From Streptomyces sp. SAI-135 (GTDB lineage Bacteria; Actinomycetota; Actinomycetes; Streptomycetales; Streptomycetaceae): DNA of 64,000 bases. Under the pieces are notes generated by a model. The model was not told the origin of the DNA. It did not search any database and saw only the letters and a list, made by a program, of their open reading frames with translations. The DNA is taken from positions 6,262,001-6,326,000 of the forward strand of contig NZ_JARXYP010000002.1 of NCBI RefSeq assembly GCF_029893805.1, read 5' to 3'. Below, piece by piece: positions 1 to 6,346 of this stretch; position 1 is the first letter of the stretch, and each line of letters starts with the position of its first letter. Both the position numbers and the translations under genes were made by a program.

Positions 1-1
1 G

Positions 2-256
2 GACGGCATCGGCCTGATCGTCGGCATCGACCGCTTCATGAGCGAGGCGCGCGCCCTGACCAACTTCGCGGGCAACGCCGTCGCCACCGTGCTGATCGGC
101 ACCTGGACCAAGGAGATCGACCGCGAGCGCGTCGACCAGGTGCTCGCCGGTCACCTGCCCTTCGACGAGAAGACGCTCCTCGACCACGACGACGACGTCG
201 TCCCGGCGGCGGACGTCCCCGAGCAGGGCGGCGAGAAGGAGCTGGCCAAGGCCTGA
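2..256 (+). CDS. dctA: C4-dicarboxylate/cation symporter, C-terminal end (partial)
   Basis: Only the last 84 codons are present; the gene enters from the left edge. The SEARALTNFAGNAVATVLI stretch is typical of the C-terminal transport core of DctA-type dicarboxylate:cation symporters (DAACS family), inner-membrane carriers for succinate, fumarate and malate. The final roughly 35 residues are hydrophilic and acidic (HDDDD, then EQGGEKELAKA), as expected for a cytoplasmic tail. A strong inverted-repeat region follows the stop codon and separates the gene from the convergent TetR gene. The family call is firm; the exact substrate cannot be judged from this fragment. Confidence 0.85.
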   Translation, partial: DGIGLIVGIDRFMSEARALTNFAGNAVATVLIGTWTKEIDRERVDQVLAGHLPFDEKTLLDHDDDVVPAADVPEQGGEKELAKA

Positions 257-288
257 GCGGCCGGACGCCGAGGGCCGCCAGGCCCCCA

Positions 289-370
289 GAGCCGGGTCGG
301 GCCCGACCTGAACCCGGGCCCGGCTCCCACCCCGGGCGGCCGAGTACTCCCCCGTAGCTCGGCCGCCCGG
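289..370. terminator. Two stem-loops between convergent dctA and tetR
   Basis: Two inverted repeats lie between the convergent genes. The first pairs GAGCCGGG at 289-296 with CCCGGCTC at 319-326. The second is a perfect 13-bp stem, CCGGGCGGCCGAG at 332-344 with its complement at 358-370, around a 13-nt loop. There is no clear U-run, as is usual in Streptomyces. The position suggests a bidirectional terminator. Confidence 0.65.
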
Positions 371-392
371 ACCCCCACCACAAGTGACGAGT

Positions 393-1010
393 TCAGTCGC
401 TCAGCTTCGCCACCAGCGCGGTGGCCAGAGAGGCGGGTACGCCCGCCGCGGTCAGAACGGTGACCGCGGTGGAGCGGCCCGCCTCTTCCGCGTCCACCAG
501 CCCGTCGTTCACCGCCTCCATCACCGCGAACATCATCTGCTCGTGGACGTACGCCAGCGCGGGCGCGGGCAGCGGGGAGACGAAGACGCCCTCGTCCAGA
601 CCGCGCTGGAGCAGTTCGGTGCAGGCGTGGCGCACGGGGGCGAGCCGCTCGCGGATGCCCTGCACGGTGACGCTGCGCTGGGCGAGCGCGACCAGGATGC
701 GGTAGCGGTCGGCGACCTTCCAGACCGCGAGCACGGAGCCCGCCAGGGCCTGCGCCAGGTCGTCGGTCCCCGCGCGTCCCGCCGCGTGCGCGGCCGCCAC
801 CGCCTCGACGGCCCCGTCGACGAGCGTGCCGATCAGTGCCTCACGGCTCGGGAAATGGCCGTACACCGTCCGTCGTACGACGCCGGCGGCGCGCGCGATC
901 TGGTCCATGGACGCGTCGGGGTCGCGCAGCAGCTCGGTGAGTGCGATGTCGAGGATGCGGCGGCGGTTGGCGTCGGCGCGACTGGAGTGGCCCGTGGTCA
1001 TGGCCGCCAT
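393..1010 (-). CDS. TetR family transcriptional regulator
   Basis: A 205-residue TetR-type repressor. The N-terminal helix-turn-helix (about residues 15-60) shows RRRILDIAL, MDQIARAAGVVRRTVYGHFPSREALI, followed by an all-helical ligand-binding domain of unremarkable length. The ATG at 1010 is chosen because a GGGAGGGG Shine-Dalgarno sequence lies just upstream; an open frame extends further but would read through the operator. It is divergent from an MFS drug exporter, and the 110-bp region between them contains three copies of a dyad, so it very probably represses both itself and the exporter until a toxic ligand binds. The ligand is unknown. Confidence 0.9.
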   Translation of the reverse strand: MAAMTTGHSSRADANRRRILDIALTELLRDPDASMDQIARAAGVVRRTVYGHFPSREALIGTLVDGAVEAVAAAHAAGRAGTDDLAQALAGSVLAVWKVADRYRILVALAQRSVTVQGIRERLAPVRHACTELLQRGLDEGVFVSPLPAPALAYVHEQMMFAVMEAVNDGLVDAEEAGRSTAVTVLTAAGVPASLATALVAKLSD

Positions 1011-1026
1011 TGTGCCCCTCCCGGCT

Positions 1027-1098
1027 GGACTTGCACACTGCTGTGCATCGGACGTACATTGCACAGCATTGAGCAAATGCACAGCAGTGTGCAAGTCC
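1027..1098. promoter_or_regulatory. Triple TetR operator in the tetR-MFS intergenic region
   Basis: A perfect 22-bp inverted repeat has arms at 1027-1048 and 1077-1098. Each arm holds its own dyad, TGCACA-N4-TGTGCA, at 1032-1047 and 1078-1093. A third, slightly degenerate copy, TGCACA-N4-TGAGCA, sits between them at 1060-1075. Centres are 28 and 18 bp apart. Binding by the adjacent TetR protein is inferred. Confidence 0.75.
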
Positions 1099-1120
1099 GC
1101 TGAGGAAGGCCACCCCTGCC

Positions 1121-2791
1121 ATGCGACTCGTCATGACCGAACCGGTCGAGAAGATGGAGCGCCCCTACGCCCGCCGCTGGTGGGCTCTTCTCGTCCTCTG
1201 CCTCAGCCTGCTGATCATCGTGATGGCGAACACCGCCCTCACGGTCGCGGCTCCCGACATGACCGAGGACCTCGGGCTGTCGAGCGCCGACCTCCAGTGG
1301 GTCATCGACGGCTACACCGTCCCGTACGCCGCCCTGATGCTGCTGTTCGGCGCGATCGGCGACAAGTACAGCCGCCGCGGCGCCCTCCTGCTCGGCCTCG
1401 GCGTCTTCGGAGCCGGCGCGGTCTTCGGCTTCTACGCCGACAGCGCCACGACGGTCATCGCGGCCCGCGCGATCATGGGCTTCGGTGCCGCCATGATCAT
1501 GCCCGCGACGCTCTCCCTGCTCGCCGCGACCTTCCCGCGCCGAGAACGCGCCAAGGCCATCACCGCCTGGACGGCGACCTCCGGCGTGGCGATCGCGGCC
1601 GGACCGCTCGTCGCCGGCGCGCTGCTCGAGAACCACGCCTGGACCTCGACGTTCCTGATCAACGTGCCCGTCGCGGCCGTGGCGTTCGTCGCCGCCCTCG
1701 TCCTCGTCCCGCCGTCCAGGGCCGCAGACCGCGGCCGTATCGACTACGTCGGCGGTCTGCTGTCGGTCGTGTGGATCGGCGCGCTGGTCTACATGATCAT
1801 CGAGGGCCCGCACTTCGGCTGGCACGCCAAGGCCCTGGGCGCCGCGGCGGTGGCGGTCGTCGGCCTCGCCCTGTTCGTCCTGTGGGAACTGCGTCACCCG
1901 CGCCCCGTCGTCGACGTCCGCCGCTTCACCGACCGCGGCTTCGCGGGCTCCAACCTCGCCGTCGCCCTGTTCTTCCTGGCCGTCTTCGGCGCCTTCTACT
2001 ACCTCACCCAGCACCTCCAGTTCGTCCTCGGCTACACCGCCCTGGAGACCGGCCTGCGCATGCTCCCGCTGGCCGGCGCGGTCTTCGCCGGCTCCGCCCT
2101 GACCGGGTTCCTCACCCCCCGGCTCGGCATGAAGTGGACGGTCACCGCCGGCATGGTCGGGGGCACGGCGGCCCTCGCGCTGCTCACCCGGATCGACGCG
2201 AGTGCGTCGTACGGCGATCTCGTCGCCCCGCTGGTGATCCTCGGCCTGGCGATCGGCCTCGCCCTCTCGCCCGCCACGGACGCCATCATGGGCGCCTTCC
2301 CCGAGTCCGAACTGGGCGTCGGCGGCGCGGTGAACGACACCTCCATCGAACTCGGCGGCTCGCTCGGCATCGCGATCCTCGGCTCGCTGCTGGCCACCTC
2401 CTACTCGGACCACCTCTCCGACGCCACCGCCGGCAGCGCGCTCCCCGCCTCGACGCTGCACACCGCCCAGGACTCCGTCGGCGCCGGATACACGGTCGCG
2501 CAGGGCCTCGGCGAGAAGGCCCGGCAGGTCGCGGCCCAGGCGGCACAGGCCACCGACCCCCAGCAGGCCGACCGGCTTCAGGCACAGGCCGGGCAACTGG
2601 CCTCCGGCGCCCGGCAGATGGCGGACGCGGTCGGCTCGTCCTTCTCCGACGCGGTGGCCCACACCAGCCTGATCGGGGCGCTCGTGCTCGGCGTCGGCAC
2701 GGTCCTGGTCGCGGTGCTGCTGCCCGGCCGCAAGCCCGCGGACCCCGCTGCCCGCACCGAGGCGGAGAAGGAGCTGGTCGGCACCCGCTGA
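1121..2791 (+). CDS. MFS multidrug transporter, DHA2 (EmrB/QacA-like) family
   Basis: A 556-residue integral membrane protein with the length and hydrophobic pattern of 14-helix DHA2 drug:proton antiporters. Motif A-like FGAIGDKYSRRGALL lies around residue 80, and the LQWVIDGYTVPYAAL segment is characteristic of the family. A hydrophilic Gln/Ala-rich loop (about residues 455-510) precedes the last helix. ATG 1121 has GAGGAAGG 11 bp upstream; ATG 1133 is an alternative. It is divergent from tetR and shares its operator region, so induction by the exported compound is likely. The substrate is not predictable from sequence. Confidence 0.92.
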   Translation: MRLVMTEPVEKMERPYARRWWALLVLCLSLLIIVMANTALTVAAPDMTEDLGLSSADLQWVIDGYTVPYAALMLLFGAIGDKYSRRGALLLGLGVFGAGAVFGFYADSATTVIAARAIMGFGAAMIMPATLSLLAATFPRRERAKAITAWTATSGVAIAAGPLVAGALLENHAWTSTFLINVPVAAVAFVAALVLVPPSRAADRGRIDYVGGLLSVVWIGALVYMIIEGPHFGWHAKALGAAAVAVVGLALFVLWELRHPRPVVDVRRFTDRGFAGSNLAVALFFLAVFGAFYYLTQHLQFVLGYTALETGLRMLPLAGAVFAGSALTGFLTPRLGMKWTVTAGMVGGTAALALLTRIDASASYGDLVAPLVILGLAIGLALSPATDAIMGAFPESELGVGGAVNDTSIELGGSLGIAILGSLLATSYSDHLSDATAGSALPASTLHTAQDSVGAGYTVAQGLGEKARQVAAQAAQATDPQQADRLQAQAGQLASGARQMADAVGSSFSDAVAHTSLIGALVLGVGTVLVAVLLPGRKPADPAARTEAEKELVGTR

Positions 2792-2818
2792 CTCACCGAA
2801 CTCTTACCCCGTCCCACT

Positions 2819-2844
2819 AGCGTGCCGTCCCCGGACGGCACGCT
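2819..2844 (+). terminator. Perfect palindromic stem-loop after the MFS gene
   Basis: AGCGTGCCGT and ACGGCACGCT form a perfect 10-bp stem around CCCCGG, 27 bp after the MFS stop codon and before the next gene. It is probably a factor-independent terminator without a long U-run. Confidence 0.65.
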
Positions 2845-2867
2845 CTCGCATCGGAGGCACACGGGGG

Positions 2868-3665
2868 ATGAAGATCGACTGGGACCGGCGGACCTGCGCG
2901 CGTCGCGGCCATGTGACGTACGCGCCGGACGAACCCCGCCTCCGGGAGCGGCTGTACGCCGAGACCGCCGTGGGCGGGGCGTGGCGCTGTCTGCGCTGCG
3001 GCGACTTCGCCCTCGGTGAGCCGCACGGCTCGGGGCCCGCGGACCACGCGCCCCTCGTGCCGCGCGGCAAGGTGCTCAGGGATCTGTTCGTGCTGAGGTT
3101 CCTCGCCGTCGAGCGGGCCGTGCGCGGGGTGTTCATCGTGCTGGCCGCTGTGGCGGTGTGGAAGTTCAGCAACAGCCGGGACGCGGTGCGCCGGCTCTTC
3201 GACGAGTACCTGGACGTCTTCCGGCCGGTGTTCCGGCACTTCCACTACGACCTCGACCACTCGCCGATCGTCGGCACCGTCCAGAAGACGTTCGGGTACC
3301 AGCACGACACCCTGGTCCTGGTGGCCGTGCTGCTGCTGGCGTACGCCGTCATCGAGCTCGTCGAGGCGGTCGGCCTCTGGTACGCCAAGCGCTGGGCGGA
3401 GTATCTGACGGTGGTCGCCACCGCCGCGTTCCTCCCGCTGGAGATCTACGAACTCACCGAGCACATCAGCCGGCTGAAGATCGCCACCCTGTTCCTCAAC
3501 ATCCTCGCCGTGCTCTACATCCTCCTGGCCAAGCGGCTGTTCGGCCTCCGCGGCGGCCACCGGGCCTTCGAGGCGGAACGGCACGGCGCGTCGCTGCTGG
3601 AGGTCGAGGAGGCCGGCGGGGTACGGGAGCTCAGCGCATCCAGTCAGGCGTCGGGACGCCGGTGA
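2868..3665 (+). CDS. DUF2127 family membrane protein
   Basis: A 265-residue protein with several predicted membrane helices (about residues 85-100, 150-170, 180-200 and 205-225) and the arrangement of DUF2127 proteins, including the YAKRWAEYLTVVATAAFLPLEIYEL segment split across two helices. The N-terminal cytoplasmic part carries a WRCLRCGDF motif, a possible metal-binding CxxC knuckle. The start follows GGAGG and GGGGG. The 3' end overlaps the convergent gene at 3631-4065 by 35 bp. No function is established for the family. Confidence 0.8.
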   Translation: MKIDWDRRTCARRGHVTYAPDEPRLRERLYAETAVGGAWRCLRCGDFALGEPHGSGPADHAPLVPRGKVLRDLFVLRFLAVERAVRGVFIVLAAVAVWKFSNSRDAVRRLFDEYLDVFRPVFRHFHYDLDHSPIVGTVQKTFGYQHDTLVLVAVLLLAYAVIELVEAVGLWYAKRWAEYLTVVATAAFLPLEIYELTEHISRLKIATLFLNILAVLYILLAKRLFGLRGGHRAFEAERHGASLLEVEEAGGVRELSASSQASGRR

Positions 3666-4065
3666 AGCCGTTCCAGGCGCGGCAGTAGGCACGTGAGCGC
3701 GGGCCGAGGGCCGGCCAGACGGAGCGGAGGTCGAAGCCCTTGTCCCAGGCGTTCAGCAGCGCCTCGAAGAACCCGGTGGCGACGGCGTTCGCGTACCGCT
3801 CGCCGTCGGCCGCCTGAATCTCCTCCAGGAGCCGGAACAGCTCGCGGGTCTGCTCCGGGGTGAAGCCGGCCGAGCACTCGGCGAAGACGCGTCCGAGCGT
3901 GCCCAGCCGGACCGTCAGGGGCGGGACGTCGTCGTCGCCGCCCTGCGCCGCGGGGCCCCGCCACTCCTGGATCCCGGCACGGTCGGCCTCCGCCAGGACC
4001 TCACTGACGCCCGTCAGTTCTGCCCACCAGGCCGGGGTCGTCGTCGTCGCCCTCTCCGTCGGCAT
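3631..4065 (-). CDS. Hypothetical protein, co-transcribed with marR
   Basis: A 144-residue soluble protein, acidic in its first half (GGDDDVPPL), with WxP/aromatic-rich helices at the C-terminus (FFEALLNAWDKGFDLRSVW, YCRAWNGF). No family is recognised. It lies 17 bp downstream of marR on the same strand, so the two are probably one transcript. ATG 4065 has GAGGGCGG close upstream. Its last 35 bp overlap the end of the DUF2127 gene on the other strand. Codon use looks like that of its neighbours. Confidence 0.7.
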   Translation of the reverse strand: MPTERATTTTPAWWAELTGVSEVLAEADRAGIQEWRGPAAQGGDDDVPPLTVRLGTLGRVFAECSAGFTPEQTRELFRLLEEIQAADGERYANAVATGFFEALLNAWDKGFDLRSVWPALGPRSRAYCRAWNGFTGVPTPDWMR

Positions 4066-4082
4066 CCGCCCTCAGCCACACC

Positions 4083-4523
4083 CTAGGCCCAGGGGTCGGT
4101 GATCTCCCTGAGCAGGGTCAGGGCCTCGCGCAGCTGCTTCATGCGGCGCTCGCCGAGGTGGGCCCGCCACTCCTTCTCCACCTCCGCGACCACCCCGTCG
4201 GCGACCTCCTTCGCCGCCCACGCCTTCGCCGCGCCCCGGACCAGCCGGGCGCGCTTGTCGGTCGGGTCCGGGACGCGGGTGACATAGCCCGCCTTCTCGA
4301 GCTGGTCGACCAGGAAGCCGGCGGTCTGCTTGGTGATCTGGGCCTGCTCGGCCAGTTCCGTCAGCCGTGTGCCGTCGGGGCCGATCCGCTGCATGACCCG
4401 GGCCTGGGCGGGCGTGAAGTCGTCGAAACCCGCCTCGGCGAGCGCGGCGAAGATTCGATTCTCCAGGGCCCGGTAAGGGAGGAACAGGAGCAGCCCCGTG
4501 TTGAGCTCGCTCTCCGCCACCAT
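4083..4523 (-). CDS. MarR family transcriptional regulator
   Basis: A 146-residue winged-helix regulator of normal MarR size. The DNA-binding core is FTPAQARVMQRI, LTELAEQAQITKQTAGFLVDQLE, followed by the wing GYVTRVPDPTDKRARLV with the DxR signature of the family (about residues 35-95). ATG 4523 is preceded by GAGGGAG. It is divergent from a mycothiol-dependent-enzyme homologue, and a perfect dyad lies in the promoter between them, so it probably represses that gene and itself in response to a small electrophile or phenolic compound. The ligand is inferred only from the family. Confidence 0.92.
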   Translation of the reverse strand: MVAESELNTGLLLFLPYRALENRIFAALAEAGFDDFTPAQARVMQRIGPDGTRLTELAEQAQITKQTAGFLVDQLEKAGYVTRVPDPTDKRARLVRGAAKAWAAKEVADGVVAEVEKEWRAHLGERRMKQLREALTLLREITDPWA

Positions 4524-4545
4524 CGTCGACGCTCCCTCGCACTGC

Positions 4546-4583
4546 TTGACATTGGTCAGAGTCTCTGACTACTTTGGTCAGAG
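4546..4583 (+). promoter_or_regulatory. Promoter with an embedded MarR operator
   Basis: TTGACA (4546-4551) and TACTTT (4570-4575) form a near-consensus promoter with an 18-bp spacer. The spacer contains the perfect 15-bp dyad GTCAGAG-T-CTCTGAC (4555-4569). The half-site TTGGTCAGAG is repeated at 4574-4583, 22 bp from its first copy. Occupancy by MarR would block polymerase directly. Confidence 0.65.
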
Positions 4584-4611
4584 AAGCTTACCACTTGAGT
4601 GGGTGATTCCC

Positions 4612-5259
4612 GTGGGCGCAGTGCTGGACACCGACGAGCTCTGGCAGTTCGTCGACCGGGAGCGGGCGAGCCTGGCCGACCTGCTGGAGGGCCTGGGCGC
4701 GCCCGAGTGGGAGACGCGCACGCGGTGCGGGGACTGGCGGGTGCGGGACGTGGCCGCGCATCTCACCGTCGCGGCGCGCTTCTCGGGCGGACAGGTCGTA
4801 CGGGAGATGGTCCGGGCCCGGGGGAACTGGAACCGGATGATCCACGACTCGGCGGTCCGCGAGGCCGGGCTGCCGACCGCGGAGATCGTCGCGAACCTGC
4901 GCTCCGTCATCGGCTCCCGTCGCCTCGCGCCGACCACCACGCCCCACGAGCCCCTCCTCGACCTCCTCGTCCACGGTCAGGACATCGCCCTCGCCCTCGG
5001 CAGGGAGCGGCCGGTGCCGCCGGCGGCCGCCCGGGACGCCGCCGAGCGGGTGTGGACCATGCGGTTCCCGCCGCGCCCCTGGCCCCTGCCGAAGGCACGG
5101 CTCGTCGCCACCGACATCGAATGGACCCGCGGGGCGGGGGAGGAGATCCGCGGTCCGATCGCCCCCCTCCTCCTGCTGCTCACCGGCCGCCCGGAGGCGG
5201 CCCGGGAGTGGGCCGAGCGCACCGGGGAGCCGTGGACGGGGGTCGCGGCTTCCCGGTGA
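4612..5259 (+). CDS. Maleylpyruvate isomerase family (MDMPI/DinB-like) enzyme
   Basis: About 215 residues from GTG 4612 (SD GAGTGGG 10 bp upstream; GTG 4621 is possible). An open frame extends further upstream but would include the promoter and operator. The N-terminal four-helix metal-binding MDMPI domain is recognisable from WETRTRCGDWRVRDVAAHL and the LLDLLVHGQDIALALGR helix, followed by a C-terminal sterol-carrier-like region (DIEWTRGAGEEIRGP). Family members are mycothiol-dependent transferases or isomerases in actinobacteria. Divergence from marR suggests a detoxification role, but the substrate is unknown. Confidence 0.8.
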   Translation: MGAVLDTDELWQFVDRERASLADLLEGLGAPEWETRTRCGDWRVRDVAAHLTVAARFSGGQVVREMVRARGNWNRMIHDSAVREAGLPTAEIVANLRSVIGSRRLAPTTTPHEPLLDLLVHGQDIALALGRERPVPPAAARDAAERVWTMRFPPRPWPLPKARLVATDIEWTRGAGEEIRGPIAPLLLLLTGRPEAAREWAERTGEPWTGVAASR

Positions 5260-5260
5260 C

Positions 5261-5307
5261 GGGGGCGGGGGCGGGGGGAGGCGGATGCGGGGTAGGGGGG
5301 CAGGGGG
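5261..5307 (+). other. G-run cluster, possible G-quadruplex
   Basis: Directly after the stop codon of the preceding gene the plus strand has runs of five, five, six, four, six and five G in 47 bases, separated by short linkers. This satisfies simple G-quadruplex patterns in the coding-strand DNA or in the mRNA 3' end. High genomic GC makes such clusters less surprising, so this is only a structural prediction. Confidence 0.5.
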
Positions 5308-5414
5308 CATCCGAGGATCCTGGCCGCCGTCGGCGGCACCCTCCGTCCGCGGACCCTCCGACCGCGGCACCCCGTCCGCCGCCGGCCTCTCCCGCGCAGC
5401 GCACACCGCCGCTC

Positions 5415-5445
5415 TTGCCTTGACGTCGGCGTCAAGGACTACGTT
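5415..5445 (+). promoter_or_regulatory. MerR-type promoter with 19-bp spacer and dyad
   Basis: TTGCCT (5415-5420) and TACGTT (5440-5445) are separated by 19 bp, the overlong spacing that MerR-family activators correct by DNA distortion. The perfect dyad CCTTGACG-TCGG-CGTCAAGG (5418-5437) fills the spacer. The predicted start of transcription coincides with the ATG at 5453, implying a leaderless mRNA. Autoregulation by the adjacent MerR is inferred. Confidence 0.7.
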
Positions 5446-5452
5446 CGTCAGC

Positions 5453-5881
5453 ATGCGAATCGGCGAGCTGGCCGCACGGGCCGGGACCACGACGCGGACG
5501 CTGCGCTACTACGAGGCGCGGGGTCTGCTGCCCGCGCGGCGCGGTCACAACGGATACCGGACCTACGACGAGGACGACCTGAAGCTGCTCCGGCAGATCC
5601 GGACGCTCCAGGACTTCGGGTTCGACCTGGAGGAGACGCGGCCGTTCGTGGAGTGTCTGCGGGCCGGTCACCCCGAGGGCGACTCGTGTCCCGCCTCGCT
5701 CGCGGTCTACCGGCGCAAGCTCGGCGAACTGGACGCGCTGATCGGCGAGTTGCAGGCCGTGCGCGCCCAGGTCGGGCAGCAGCTGGAGCGGGCCGAGCGG
5801 GCGCGTGCCGAGCTGGCCGCCGACGCGGAGGTTCCGGGCGGTCCGGAGCCGGTGTGCGAACTGGGAGGGGACCACAGGTGA
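5453..5881 (+). CDS. MerR family transcriptional regulator
   Basis: A 142-residue MerR protein: winged HTH (residues 1-70; MRIGELAARAG, TLRYYEARGLL, GYRTYDEDDLKLL), then a coiled-coil helix (about 83-125). Cysteines at 68, 79 and 135 could bind a metal or act as redox switches; the spacing is not that of classical MerR or SoxR. ATG 5453 is chosen because the protein begins with the canonical MerR start there and no Shine-Dalgarno sequence is visible, consistent with leaderless translation. It overlaps the thioredoxin gene by 4 bp, suggesting that it regulates thiol homeostasis. Confidence 0.9.
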   Translation: MRIGELAARAGTTTRTLRYYEARGLLPARRGHNGYRTYDEDDLKLLRQIRTLQDFGFDLEETRPFVECLRAGHPEGDSCPASLAVYRRKLGELDALIGELQAVRAQVGQQLERAERARAELAADAEVPGGPEPVCELGGDHR

Positions 5882-6210
5882 TCAGGGCAGCGGGTGTGGC
5901 CGAGGTGACGGACGCGGACTTCGATACGGAGGTGCTCGGGTCGGAGCTGCCGGTGCTGGTGGAGTTCACCGCCGACTGGTGTCCGCCGTGCCGTCAGATG
6001 GGGCCGGTGCTCACGGCCCTCGCCGCGGAGGAGGGCGAGCGGCTCAAGGTGGTCCAGCTGGACGTCGACACCAATCCGCTGACCACGAACGCCTACAAGG
6101 TGCTGTCGATGCCCACCTTCATGGTGTTCCGGGGAGGGGAGCCCGTGCGGTCGATGGTGGGGGCGCGGCCCAAGCGGCGGCTGCTGGAGGAACTCACGGA
6201 CGTCCTGTGA
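5878..6210 (+). CDS. Thioredoxin
   Basis: A 110-residue single-domain thioredoxin. The active site is WCPPC (residues 34-38), a variant of the usual WCGPC, and the cis-proline motif MPTF lies near residue 79. It acts as a cytosolic disulfide reductase, normally recycled by thioredoxin reductase. Start GTG 5878 overlaps the merR stop codon as GTGA and has GGGAGGGG 7 bp upstream, so translation is coupled to merR. A strong terminator follows. Expression is therefore expected to be driven from the MerR-controlled promoter. Confidence 0.93.
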   Translation: MIRAAGVAEVTDADFDTEVLGSELPVLVEFTADWCPPCRQMGPVLTALAAEEGERLKVVQLDVDTNPLTTNAYKVLSMPTFMVFRGGEPVRSMVGARPKRRLLEELTDVL

Positions 6211-6229
6211 GCTGACGCATAACGGACAG

Positions 6230-6268
6230 AGAAATCCCCCGGGGCGATTGCGCCCGGGGGATTTCTTT
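6230..6268 (+). terminator. Strong rho-independent terminator
   Basis: A perfect 14-bp stem, AGAAATCCCCCGGG (6230-6243) with its complement at 6253-6266, encloses a 9-nt loop and is followed by TTTGC. It ends the merR-thioredoxin transcript. Confidence 0.9.
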
Positions 6269-6346
6269 GCGTATATTCAATGGTTCGCGACTTCGCCAGA
6301 ATTCAGTCGCAAAGAAGCTCAGTGAGCACAGTATATCCGGGCGGGA

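Noticed and set aside
393..1094. Longer TetR frame starting at 1094
   Set aside because: It would translate the operator region, has no signal or domain in the extra residues, and lacks the strong SD found before the ATG at 1010.
2819..2844. Operator for the DUF2127 gene
   Set aside because: The perfect palindrome is better explained as a terminator stem just after the MFS stop codon, and no regulator gene is adjacent.
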